Virus record (IMG/VR): IMGVR_UViG_3300030020_000072
Span: 1-30,473 of that record
Length of the DNA: 30,473 bases
Reading direction: 5' to 3' (one strand)
Source of the DNA: a virus
Part shown: positions 1 to 6,383 of the stretch, piece after piece
Layout: each line of letters starts with the position of its first letter
How positions within the stretch are numbered: the stretch's first letter is position 1
The notes under the pieces: generated by a model
Seen by the model: only the letters and a program-made list of their open reading frames with translations
What the model was told of the DNA's origin: nothing
The model's database searches: none
Position numbers and translations under genes: made by a program

Positions 1-254
1 GGAGGTGGGGGGTGTTATGGGCGGCCCAGCGGGTGAGCGCGAGACCCCCAAGGCTTGATTAGAACAGAGGTGATTTACCCTGAATAGGCTTGAAATACAG
101 GGGGTTGATGAGGTTTGTTCCGTCTTCAATCGTGATGTCATTCAGAATGGGTTTGCTTCCAAATGCTCTGAGGCGCGATTTTTGCAGCGAGGCCGCCGCG
201 TGACGTTGGCCGACGCCTCGCGATGGGGCCGCGACCCCACCGCAGAATGGGTCT
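1..254. other. Unassigned left margin, no supported gene
   Basis: No gene can be supported here. A minus-strand reading frame ending at 59 has a fairly protein-like last 40 residues (roughly 59-190), but it has no convincing start and runs through the terminator at 255-292, so it could only be a gene remnant or flanking host DNA. Two near-identical 13-mers, CAGAATGGGTTTG (143-155) and CAGAATGGGTCTG (243-255), lie exactly 100 bases apart. An inverted repeat GCGAGGC/GCCTCGC lies at 187-193/215-221. As it lies beyond the early-operon terminator, this is where a phage end could sit, but no end can be assigned. Confidence 0.4.
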
Positions 255-292
255 GAAAAACAAAAACCCCGCCGGCAAATACCAGCGGGGTT
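255..292 (-). terminator. Rho-independent terminator of the leftward early operon
   Basis: On the minus strand, arms AACCCCGC and GCGGGGTT (285-292 and 65 onwards at 265-272) form a stem extended by an inner GG/CC pairing, followed directly by a T-rich run TTTTTGTTTTT (266-255). It lies 18 bases after the stop of the last early gene (310-870). This marks the end of the roughly 12-kb leftward transcription unit. Confidence 0.85.
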
Positions 293-309
293 CGAGTGGG
301 CGCGATGGA

Positions 310-870
310 TCATCTTTCCCATGGCTTTTTGTATGGCAACCCCACGAAATCAAACACACCCTTTTCACTTTCCACCCGATGGACTTCCCGGCCATCAGCC
401 CGGGTGAAGCCAGCAGCATACGGGTTCCACTTCCAACCTTTTGCCTGGGCAGCGGTGGCGATGGCCATATTGTTTTCGGCGCTGCCGGTCCGGCAAACCA
501 GATAATTAAACCAATTCCCATACGTGGCAGTGAACAGATCCACCGGGATACCAGAGGCGGCATGAACCGCCATTTTGTTCTTAGCACCCCACATGGTGGA
601 ACCGTTGACATTCTTACGCTGTTGAAGAACCCCATTTTGAAGCAACTGGCTCAATACTTCGCCGGCCAGGCAAACCGGCGTTTTGGTGAAAAATTCTAAA
701 TTTCGCAATTCGGTTTTGGGGATGAACAGGATTTCCACGTCCCCCACCTCCAATTTCCGGCGACGCAAGCTACCGGCCACGATCAACCGGTCCGTGACCG
801 GTGCGAGTGCAGCGCAAAGCTCTTTGGCCACCGCCAAAGCCTTTTCCCGCGGAAACTTCACTTTGCTCAT
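310..870 (-). CDS. DNA polymerase beta/PolX-like nucleotidyltransferase
   Basis: This 186-aa protein resembles the palm and thumb parts of family X DNA polymerases. Visible are the nucleotide-binding GS-RRR signature (residues 33-38), a metal-binding VGDVEI motif (D44 and E46, so D-x-E rather than the usual D-x-D) and PVDLF with a third acid, D111. A segment like the family's TGS..N follows (128-133). The N-terminal 8-kDa lyase and helix-hairpin-helix regions of full PolX are absent. It is the last gene of the early operon, and its start overlaps the methyltransferase stop as ATGA. A role in gap filling during or after transposition is an inference; a nucleotidyltransferase of the toxin type is an alternative. 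Confidence 0.75.
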   Translation of the reverse strand: MSKVKFPREKALAVAKELCAALAPVTDRLIVAGSLRRRKLEVGDVEILFIPKTELRNLEFFTKTPVCLAGEVLSQLLQNGVLQQRKNVNGSTMWGAKNKMAVHAASGIPVDLFTATYGNWFNYLVCRTGSAENNMAIATAAQAKGWKWNPYAAGFTRADGREVHRVESEKGVFDFVGLPYKKPWER

Positions 871-2213
871 GATAGCAATGCCTTGGCGTGGGCCCGGGCG
901 AGTTGGACGGGGACGGCGTTCCCGATCTGTTTCACCTGGTCGCCCCGGTTGCCGGTGAACTGGTAATCCTTGGGGAACGACATCGCGGCCGCCAGCTCCT
1001 CGGGTTGGAGCATCCGGAACAAAATATCCAGCTCGGCCACGGCCCGGCCCGTCTTGGGTTCCACCAAAAGAAACCGGTCTTTGGTGGTCACGGTATCAAG
1101 CGGTTCCTGCAAGGAACGAGCGCCACCCGTGCCGTAGTATTTGCAGATGAATGGTTCCACCAGAGCAAACCGGTTCGACGTGTCTTGGGTGGGCAATGGG
1201 TCACTCACCGCCACGTTCCGGTTATCGTTGTTCTTGGTTTCCCCGGCGTGATAACTGGTGATGAACGGTTCAACCAACGCCAGTTCGCCACGGTGGGCGG
1301 TGGTAATGGTGGGCACCGGTTTGTCGATGGAATGCGAAGCCCGTTCACCGTGATGGGTGATATGGGTAATGAAAGGCTCGGCCAAGGCAATATGTTGGCC
1401 CCCACTGGTCACCGTGGGCGTGGGCAAATCCACCGTCCGGACATCGTTCGTGCCATACAGCATGACCAGAAACGGTTCAGCATTCTGGCCACCGAACTTG
1501 CGCAAGCCGGCGGCAATGCGGCGCAGCGTGTTCGCCGAAAGGGGTTTTTTGCGGCGGAAAATGCTCTGGCCTTTCCGTTCCCAATCAATGATTTCGCGGG
1601 CCGTCCGCCACGGTTGCGCGGCCGTGCCGTGGCTGGCTTCCGGCCAGACAATGGGTTTTCCCCGGCGACCCATGATGATGAGACGACGCCGGCTGGTGGG
1701 GTCGCCAAAATCGGCGGCATTCACCACGCGGTATTCGACATTGAAACCCATGGACCGGAGCGCCTGGATGAAAGCTTGGAAGGTTTCACCCTTGCGGCGT
1801 TTAAGGGGTTTCCCGGTCACGCCCAGCGGTCCCCAGTTCTGGAACTCGCGGACGTTTTCGATCATGATATTTTCGACCGACAGATCAGCGGCCCAGCGAC
1901 AGACATGCCAGGCGGTGGCCCGGGATTGGTCATTCTTGGGCCGTCCGCCGGCGGCGACGCTGTGATGGGTGCATTCCGGGCTGGCCGCGAGGAGATTCAG
2001 CCGGCCACCGGGGACCGCTTCCACCGGGCGGATATTGTCCAAGGATTCGCACAGATGCCGCACGCCCGGATGGTTCAGGCTGTGCGTGCGGATAGCCGTG
2101 GTCCAATGATTGACCGCCAACAGGTCGGCGCGATGGCCCAGATCAGCGCAGGCGGACAAAATGCCCGTGCTGGTGCCGCCCGCGCCACAGAATAAGTCGG
2201 CGATGCGTTTCAC
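867..2213 (-). CDS. DNA (cytosine-5-)-methyltransferase
   Basis: This 448-aa C5-cytosine methyltransferase has motif I DLFCGAGGTSTG (6-17) for S-adenosylmethionine and motif IV ASPECTHHS with the presumed nucleophile C81 (SPEC instead of the common PPCQ). It also has motif VI IENV (118-121), motif VIII DPTSRRR (171-177) and motif X GNAVP (431-435). The target-recognition region holds four imperfect 32-38-residue repeats, each opening with EPF (about 246, 279, 315, 353). The GTG start at 2213 overlaps the preceding stop as GTGA. No restriction enzyme is adjacent, so protection of phage DNA from host restriction is the likely role. Confidence 0.92.
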   Translation of the reverse strand: MKRIADLFCGAGGTSTGILSACADLGHRADLLAVNHWTTAIRTHSLNHPGVRHLCESLDNIRPVEAVPGGRLNLLAASPECTHHSVAAGGRPKNDQSRATAWHVCRWAADLSVENIMIENVREFQNWGPLGVTGKPLKRRKGETFQAFIQALRSMGFNVEYRVVNAADFGDPTSRRRLIIMGRRGKPIVWPEASHGTAAQPWRTAREIIDWERKGQSIFRRKKPLSANTLRRIAAGLRKFGGQNAEPFLVMLYGTNDVRTVDLPTPTVTSGGQHIALAEPFITHITHHGERASHSIDKPVPTITTAHRGELALVEPFITSYHAGETKNNDNRNVAVSDPLPTQDTSNRFALVEPFICKYYGTGGARSLQEPLDTVTTKDRFLLVEPKTGRAVAELDILFRMLQPEELAAAMSFPKDYQFTGNRGDQVKQIGNAVPVQLARAHAKALLS

Positions 2214-2392
2214 GATGCTTTATTGGACGTTCCAAGGTTTGCCAACGCGGCTTCCAGACGTTGCAGTGTGACACTGGTTTGGGGCTGAAACGTCTTTTCC
2301 CGCCGGGTCCAATCCACTTGGCTCCGGTGGCCACGGGGTTCGCGGCGTCCGGCGCTGGTGGCATACTTACGCGAAAGGCTATACCGGCTCAT
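2210..2392 (-). CDS. Small basic hypothetical protein
   Basis: This encodes a 60-aa Arg/Lys/Ser-rich protein with no domain I recognise. Support is positional: its ATG overlaps the stop of the 2389-2811 gene (ATGA) and its stop overlaps the GTG start of the methyltransferase (GTGA), so it is exactly fitted between two real genes. Its basic charge suggests nucleic-acid contact, which is inference only. Confidence 0.65.
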   Translation of the reverse strand: MSRYSLSRKYATSAGRREPRGHRSQVDWTRREKTFQPQTSVTLQRLEAALANLGTSNKAS

Positions 2393-2811
2393 GAATCCTC
2401 CCAGTTGATTTTGTCATCCACCCATTTGGAAGCGCCCCCCAAATCATCCAGCAACTGCCGGGCTTTATCGCGGCGTTCAAACCACGCCAGGGAACGAACC
2501 CGCATTTCTTCATGTTCCTTTTCCAGTTTGGCCAGATGGGTTGCTTTGTCCGTGCCATGATACAACTGGATGTGCTCTTCAGATTCTTCTTTGGCTTGCT
2601 CAATATATTGCCGTGACCGAAACAAGCCTGCCGAATCTGCCACATTCCCCGGGGGCTTCGGGTCAAGGGCGTTCATGACGTTTTCGAGACCGGCCAAGGT
2701 TTCCGCCGCGGATTCCCCCGGCTGAAGTTCGACCGTCAGCTCGTAGCGGACGTGTTCATAATTCCCCAGGTTGAACAACCGGCCAATGGTGATATTAGTC
2801 ACGCGGCTCAT
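2389..2811 (-). CDS. Conserved-looking early protein coupled to Gam
   Basis: A 140-aa protein whose N-terminal part reads as a beta-rich domain (TNITIGRLFNLGNYEHVRYE, residues 5-24) followed by a charged, probably coiled-coil stretch rich in Glu, Lys and Gln, and a C-terminal segment with WVDDKINWED. The ATG at 2811 was chosen because it overlaps the Gam stop (ATGA); the frame is open further upstream, but only inside gam. Tight coupling to Gam suggests it works with the DNA-end-binding protein, but no function can be assigned. Confidence 0.75.
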   Translation of the reverse strand: MSRVTNITIGRLFNLGNYEHVRYELTVELQPGESAAETLAGLENVMNALDPKPPGNVADSAGLFRSRQYIEQAKEESEEHIQLYHGTDKATHLAKLEKEHEEMRVRSLAWFERRDKARQLLDDLGGASKWVDDKINWEDS

Positions 2812-3362
2812 GCGACCTCCACTTCGGTCGCGTCTTTGAGCAGCGCGGCCACGGCCTTTTCGATGTCGCTGTCGGTGGATTTGATGACCACCTGGTCGCC
2901 GGTATCGCCCACCGTGCAACCCAGTTTCTTCAGCTCGCTCACCGGCAATTCGGCCAGCATCTTTTTGTCCGGCGATTCCTTCACCAGCAGATAGGCCGGG
3001 GCATCTTCGCCGAAGGTCTTCCGGATCAGCGAAACCACCTTTTCGGCATCGTCAAATTCAATGCCGCCTTTGCCCTTCTGGAAACCCACCTTCACCCCGT
3101 GAAACGTATGGGTCCGGGGCTTCTCGAACAGGTGCGGGGCACTGCTGATGGCCGCGTGAAGGTGCCATTTGCTGGCGGCGGCATTGGACACGGCGGATTT
3201 CAGCTTGGCGTTATATTTGCGCTTGATGGCGGCAATCTCCTGTTCCAGTTCGGAAACGGTATGGGCCAGAACTTCATGGGAACCGGAATAATGCTTGGCC
3301 AACTCTTCAATGGTCGCCAGGGTAATTTCCGGGGCGATGGGGGTATCAAGGTTGCTGATCAT
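2808..3362 (-). CDS. gam: Mu Gam-like host-nuclease inhibitor, DNA-end-binding protein
   Basis: This 184-aa protein matches the Mu Gam family in length and plan: an N-terminal helical region (residues 15-50, with heptad-like ELEQEIAAIKRKY) followed by an alpha/beta core (HTFHGVKVGFQKGKGGIEF, about 83-101) and a C-terminal domain with KESPDKKMLAELP. Gam proteins are bacterial relatives of Ku that bind linear duplex ends and block exonucleases such as RecBCD, protecting phage DNA. The start at 3362 lies behind an A/C-rich leader (3363-3391) without a Shine-Dalgarno site, and the stop overlaps the next gene. Confidence 0.85.
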   Translation of the reverse strand: MISNLDTPIAPEITLATIEELAKHYSGSHEVLAHTVSELEQEIAAIKRKYNAKLKSAVSNAAASKWHLHAAISSAPHLFEKPRTHTFHGVKVGFQKGKGGIEFDDAEKVVSLIRKTFGEDAPAYLLVKESPDKKMLAELPVSELKKLGCTVGDTGDQVVIKSTDSDIEKAVAALLKDATEVEVA

Positions 3363-3391
3363 ATATATGTGGTGTTTTTGGTTGATGGTTA
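3363..3391 (-). promoter_or_regulatory. A/C-rich heptad leader before gam
   Basis: The junction from the upstream stop codon (TAA, 3391-3389) to the gam ATG reads, on the minus strand, CCATCAA then CCAAAAA then CACCACA. It has no purine-rich Shine-Dalgarno sequence. The core AACCATCAACCAAAA recurs before the 7736 gene and, nearly intact, before the 12169 gene and the internal scaffold start at 22882. A translation-initiation role is inferred from this recurrence. Confidence 0.5.
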
Positions 3392-3541
3392 CGAAACTTG
3401 GGACACTTCCCGCGCGTAATGCGCGAGCTGGTCATCGGGCAGGCTGGTCAGCCATTCGCGGTAATAGGCCGGGTTCGGCACCGTGTCTTTCATGAAGTTG
3501 TACACGGTCTCAATGGCGGTTTGGCGTTCGGGTTGGCTCAT
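3389..3541 (-). CDS. Small hypothetical protein (50 aa)
   Basis: This short gene fills the space between the DUF551-like gene and gam. It starts at ATG 3541, two bases after the upstream stop at 3544, and stops with TAA at 3389. The peptide (MSQPERQTAIETVYNFMKDT at the start) is acidic and well mixed in composition, with no membrane segment. It contains PNPAYYREWLTSLPDDQL in its second half. Function is unknown; position and codon usage support it as real. Confidence 0.65.
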   Translation of the reverse strand: MSQPERQTAIETVYNFMKDTVPNPAYYREWLTSLPDDQLAHYAREVSQVS

Positions 3542-3543
3542 GG

Positions 3544-3801
3544 TCAGACGTCCAGTTTGGTGGCGGCTTGGTTCAGGTCCATCCAGCCCAGCACGGGCCG
3601 GTAAATGCGGCTGCCTTCATCCAGCCGCCACGTCGTGCCGTCGTGATACCCCAGAACGATGGGATATTCCGGATCCGGCATCCGGATCAGGACCGTGATG
3701 TCGGAATCCGGCAGGCCGCGGTGCCATTGGGCAGGCGCGGGGCGGTTCCGTTCTCCGGGGATGTTGGTGGTCGGCATGATTTCGCTCAGGATTTTACTCA
3801 T
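3544..3801 (-). CDS. DUF551-like small phage protein
   Basis: An 85-aa protein whose second half (SDITVLIRMPDPEYPIVLGY, then GTTWRLDEG and VLGWMDL) follows the pattern of phage DUF551 proteins: a variable N-terminus, strands around I-V-L, and a conserved W near the C-terminus. Such proteins are common in early accessory regions and have no known activity. The start at 3801 overlaps the upstream stop as ATGA; the longer frame upstream lies within the preceding gene. Confidence 0.65.
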   Translation of the reverse strand: MSKILSEIMPTTNIPGERNRPAPAQWHRGLPDSDITVLIRMPDPEYPIVLGYHDGTTWRLDEGSRIYRPVLGWMDLNQAATKLDV

Positions 3802-4115
3802 AGGTGCATTTGGAGTTGATGGTTGACGGCAAATTCGCGTTGTTCGGCATACCAGGCGGACCAACCCGCCACGGTGCGGGCCTGGTAAATGCCTTCATGG
3901 GATTGGCGACCGGGCATCAGTTCGATGGCCCCGATCTGAAACAGTTCGGTGGACCGGGGACGAAAGCTCAACAGGTCGATTCCCGCCCGGCCGGCGACTT
4001 CCCGCGTGGTGCCGGGGCCATGGTCCAGCCATGCCTGATGCACCCGCTGCCGGTCTTCGTTCAACCGGGAGCGCAGCGCGTCGAAAGTTTCGTTCCGGAA
4101 ATCAATCGGTTTCAT
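3798..4115 (-). CDS. Winged-helix DNA-binding-like protein
   Basis: This 105-aa protein looks like a winged helix-turn-helix: FDALRSRLNEDRQRVHQAWL (about 9-28) as the first helices, then TTREVAGRAGIDLLSFRPRS as the helix-turn-recognition helix, and a C-terminal strand and helix segment with YQARTVAGWSAWYAEQ. It could be an early or middle transcription regulator, but no partner site is visible. The ATG at 4115 overlaps the previous stop. Its last codons contain the sequence AACCATCAACTCCAA, a degenerate copy of the operon's A/C leader, placed just before the start of the next gene at 3801. Confidence 0.65.
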   Translation of the reverse strand: MKPIDFRNETFDALRSRLNEDRQRVHQAWLDHGPGTTREVAGRAGIDLLSFRPRSTELFQIGAIELMPGRQSHEGIYQARTVAGWSAWYAEQREFAVNHQLQMHL

Positions 4116-4444
4116 ATCACTGGGGGATGGCCCGCTTTGATTTTTTTGGTAACTTCCCGCCTGGCGCGAACCCGCCACCGGCGAGCCTGGGCTTTGCTGG
4201 GTTTCCAGCCGGGTTCCATCATTTCCGAAATCCGTTGCATAGCGCGGTCGCGTTTTTGGAACCAGCGGCCATCAACCAAGGCTTGAACCATGGTCTGAAT
4301 GCCGTCTCGAAAGCCTGAAAAATAGAATTTATCCAATGAACCGTAGCCCAAACCGGTTTTTTTCATTGTCAAAAAAACCCGAATAGCGGCCCGAACCGCC
4401 CGTTTTTCGTGGTCAATCAGTCTGATTTTGTTCCGTTTTTTCAT
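4112..4444 (-). CDS. Basic hypothetical early protein
   Basis: A 110-aa, strongly basic protein (MKKRNKIRLIDHEKRAVRAA start; C-terminal RRWRVRARREVTKKIK). The mid-section GLGYGSLDKFYFSGFRDGIQ is less charged. No family is recognised; the charge suggests nucleic-acid binding. It is joined by ATGA overlaps to both neighbours (4444 and 4115), so it is clearly part of the operon. Confidence 0.7.
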   Translation of the reverse strand: MKKRNKIRLIDHEKRAVRAAIRVFLTMKKTGLGYGSLDKFYFSGFRDGIQTMVQALVDGRWFQKRDRAMQRISEMMEPGWKPSKAQARRWRVRARREVTKKIKAGHPPVI

Positions 4445-4890
4445 CGGTTCATCCTCAGTTCGCGCAGGGTTTGGGCCATTTCCTGCCGTTGCGCTTCGGT
4501 CAGTTTCACTTTGGGGGCGCCCGGTGCCGGCGCGACCGGGGCGGGCGCGGGTGCAGACGTCTGTACGCCGTCGCCGGGGGCGGCTTCCAATACCCGGTCG
4601 GGCCGGAGATTGCCCCGGGCCCGCGACAGGGCCAAATCTTCATCGAACTTCAGAAACCCGGCTTCGGACCGGGCGAGCAGGTTGCTTAACTTCAACGCGC
4701 CTTCGTTCCGTTTGCCCAGGGCAATCTGTTTCCGGATATACCGTATGACATCGCGCAGATCATGGCCGTTGTACCCCGCGCGAAACCATTCCAGCCACAG
4801 CCGTTCCACTTCCGGGGTCTGCCGCATGTTCAGCACGTTGCGCTGATACCAGGCGTGGATGGCGTTGATGCGTTGGAGCAGTTCGCTCAT
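4441..4890 (-). CDS. Hypothetical early protein with Pro/Ala linker
   Basis: A 149-aa protein with an N-terminal helical domain (residues 1-90, containing VERLWLEWFRAGYNGHDLRD and VIRYIRKQIALGKRN), a low-complexity Pro/Ala linker (about 111-125) and a C-terminal helix (KLTEAQRQEMAQTLREL). The domain-linker-helix plan resembles small phage replication or loader accessory proteins, but I cannot name a family. The start at 4890 overlaps the upstream stop (ATGA) and has a GGAGG eight bases upstream, so it is one of the few Shine-Dalgarno-led genes here. Confidence 0.75.
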   Translation of the reverse strand: MSELLQRINAIHAWYQRNVLNMRQTPEVERLWLEWFRAGYNGHDLRDVIRYIRKQIALGKRNEGALKLSNLLARSEAGFLKFDEDLALSRARGNLRPDRVLEAAPGDGVQTSAPAPAPVAPAPGAPKVKLTEAQRQEMAQTLRELRMNR

Positions 4891-5132
4891 AGGTTGAACC
4901 TCCCCACCCGTTTGTTACAATTTCCGCATTTGGCGACTGAACCCAAACGATAGTGCAACCCATCATGCAAGGTCGTGTTATCTCCTGCATGGCTATCAAA
5001 TCTGATAAAATATTGCCCCCAGCCTGACATTTTTGCCGAAACAAAAAACTCCTCATACCCGCAAAAAGGGCACGCTGTAACAGGTTGGCCGTTTTTATCA
5101 ACCACGGCTGCTTTTACCGAATCTTCAGACAT
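4887..5132 (-). CDS. Small zinc-ribbon protein
   Basis: An 81-aa protein with two CxxC knuckles, ACPFCGYEEF near residue 21 and KCGNCNKR near residue 70, as in zinc ribbons. The ATG at 5132 is set by a GGAGG six bases upstream and overlaps the end of the previous gene by eight bases. Such ribbons in phage early operons often bind nucleic acids or recruit host proteins; the specific role is unknown. Confidence 0.75.
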   Translation of the reverse strand: MSEDSVKAAVVDKNGQPVTACPFCGYEEFFVSAKMSGWGQYFIRFDSHAGDNTTLHDGLHYRLGSVAKCGNCNKRVGRFNL

Positions 5133-5616
5133 GGGCAACCTCCGGTTGGGCCTCGCGCTGGCGCAGGGCGCGGCCCCGTTTATCAATGGTAAACTTCAGA
5201 TTCCACAGTTGGGTTTCCGTGGCGTCTTCCAGGCTGCATTTATACTGGTTCCGGCAGATGCTCGCGGCGTAGGCCAGTGTGAGCCCGGCCGTCTGGCAGG
5301 CTTGCACCAGTTTGTATTCGGCGATGCGCCGTTGATTGCCTTCGGCGTGGACTAATGTGTTCATCGCCCGGCCGGATTCGCCCAGCAGATCCTGAAAGTG
5401 GGCTTTGACCGCCCCGTAATCGGCCTGAGAACAGCAGCGCAGGCCATGCTTCCGGCAGGCGGTGATGACATGCTCATGCCGGAAAGCTTCGGCGGCGGCG
5501 CTGCTGGTGTCCGGCGTCTCCCCACGACCCCGCGCCTTCGCGCATTCCAGATTGAACGCCCGGCGGGCGAGCTGGCTCAGGATGCGCTTTTGATCGTTGG
5601 TGAGGGGAGCGGACAT
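5125..5616 (-). CDS. Hypothetical early protein (163 aa)
   Basis: Mostly helical 163-aa protein, starting LTNDQKRILSQLARRAF and ending with ETQLWNLKFTIDKRGRALRQ. Between these are HEHVITACRKHGLRCCSQAD and a Q/R-rich helix EGNQRRIAEYKLVQ. The final segment faintly recalls early Mu regulatory proteins of the GemA/gp16 neighbourhood, but the match is too weak to name. The ATG at 5616 follows the upstream stop (TAA at 5618) after a single base. Confidence 0.7.
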   Translation of the reverse strand: MSAPLTNDQKRILSQLARRAFNLECAKARGRGETPDTSSAAAEAFRHEHVITACRKHGLRCCSQADYGAVKAHFQDLLGESGRAMNTLVHAEGNQRRIAEYKLVQACQTAGLTLAYAASICRNQYKCSLEDATETQLWNLKFTIDKRGRALRQREAQPEVAHV

Positions 5617-5617
5617 A

Positions 5618-5761
5618 TTATTCAGCTTCGGGGTAGAAACCGTGGTCGTAGGCCCACTGCACACTGCGCACGCCGATGACATCGAGCGTGATCAGGGACA
5701 TGGTCCACTTTTGCAGTTTGGGGAACAGCGGTTTGGTTGGGTTTTGCATAGAGGTCTTCAT
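5618..5761 (-). CDS. Very small hypothetical protein (47 aa)
   Basis: A 47-aa peptide between 5761 and 5618. Its ATG overlaps the stop of the 5758-5976 gene (ATGA) and its TAA precedes the next ATG by one base, so it is precisely embedded in the operon. The sequence has an amphipathic middle (PLFPKLQKWTMSLITLDVIG) and no cysteines. Function unknown; reality is inferred from the coupling. Confidence 0.6.
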   Translation of the reverse strand: MKTSMQNPTKPLFPKLQKWTMSLITLDVIGVRSVQWAYDHGFYPEAE

Positions 5762-5976
5762 TCTTTGATGTATTTGACTTCGAAGTCACTGGCCATCAGA
5801 TTGGCGATGACCAACAGGGTGGGCGCGTGCAGATAGAACAGGTGGCCTTCCACGTTGATGATGATCTCGGCCCGGTCGGCCCGGGGCCGGGTAACTTTCA
5901 TCACCCGGCCTTCGTGGAAGATGTCTTCCACTTCGGTTTCCTTGTGGGGCTCCGGTTGGGTGGTTTGGTCAGACAC
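5758..5976 (-). CDS. Small hypothetical early protein (72 aa)
   Basis: A 72-aa protein, hydrophilic at the start (SDQTTQPEPHKETEVEDIF) and then strand-like (AEIIINVEGHLFYLHAPTLL). The GTG start at 5976 is chosen over longer alternatives because the strongest Shine-Dalgarno site in the window, AGGAGGT at 5988-5982, lies five bases upstream. It overlaps the end of the preceding gene by eight bases. No family recognised. Confidence 0.7.
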   Translation of the reverse strand: MSDQTTQPEPHKETEVEDIFHEGRVMKVTRPRADRAEIIINVEGHLFYLHAPTLLVIANLMASDFEVKYIKE

Positions 5977-6376
5977 AACCGACCTCCTGGGCTTGGCGGA
6001 GCAGTTCGGCGGCATCTTCGCCGGCCAGCCGCGCCCGGAGCGCGATGGCCCGGCGGAAAGCCGGTTCCCGTTCGGCAAAGGTGTCGTAGGGGATGCGGGT
6101 CAGACCATGCGTCCGGGGGTCACCGTAGGTCACGGCAAACACCATCCGGCTGTAACTGTGGCGGCAGTAGTTATATTCCGAAATGCCGGCCACGCCCGTA
6201 TTGCTCCGGGGCGACGTGCGCCCCACGATGGCATAAAACCGGTCCCGTTCAGCCTTGGCCCGTTCCAACGCCGCCGCCTTGTCCGTTCCGAACGGGAAAT
6301 TGGCGTAATACCGCAGGCCCTTGCGCTTGATGGTCACGCGCCACGCCTGATTGCGATAGTTGATGATGTGTTTCAT
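5969..6376 (-). CDS. AP2/integrase-type DNA-binding domain protein
   Basis: A 135-aa protein with two AP2-like stretches. The N-terminal one (NQAWRVTIKRKGLRYYANFP, then AAALERAKAERDRF, residues 8-48) resembles the integrase-type three-stranded sheet plus helix. The second (NTGVAGISEYNYCRHSYSRM onwards, 59-115) begins with the NTGV.G signature seen in phage AP2 domains and ends in a long Arg/Ala helix. Phage AP2 domains usually accompany homing endonucleases, but no nuclease domain is present here. The gene begins seven bases after the B ATPase stop, so it may assist target-DNA binding; that is inference. Confidence 0.65.
   Translation of the reverse strand: MKHIINYRNQAWRVTIKRKGLRYYANFPFGTDKAAALERAKAERDRFYAIVGRTSPRSNTGVAGISEYNYCRHSYSRMVFAVTYGDPRTHGLTRIPYDTFAEREPAFRRAIALRARLAGEDAAELLRQAQEVGCV
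5982..5988 (-). promoter_or_regulatory. Strong Shine-Dalgarno site deciding the GTG start at 5976
   Basis: AGGAGGT on the minus strand is spaced five bases from the GTG. It contrasts with most starts here, which have no purine-rich site, and shows that the anti-Shine-Dalgarno pathway is used by at least some genes of this phage. Confidence 0.75.
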
Positions 6377-6383
6377 ACCGGTT

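Noticed and set aside
223-699. 158-aa plus-strand frame at the left margin
   Set aside because: It is antisense to the PolX-like gene and passes through the terminator; no domain seen.
888-2195. 435-aa plus-strand frame opposite the methyltransferase
   Set aside because: The minus strand carries all C5-methyltransferase motifs in order; this frame has none.
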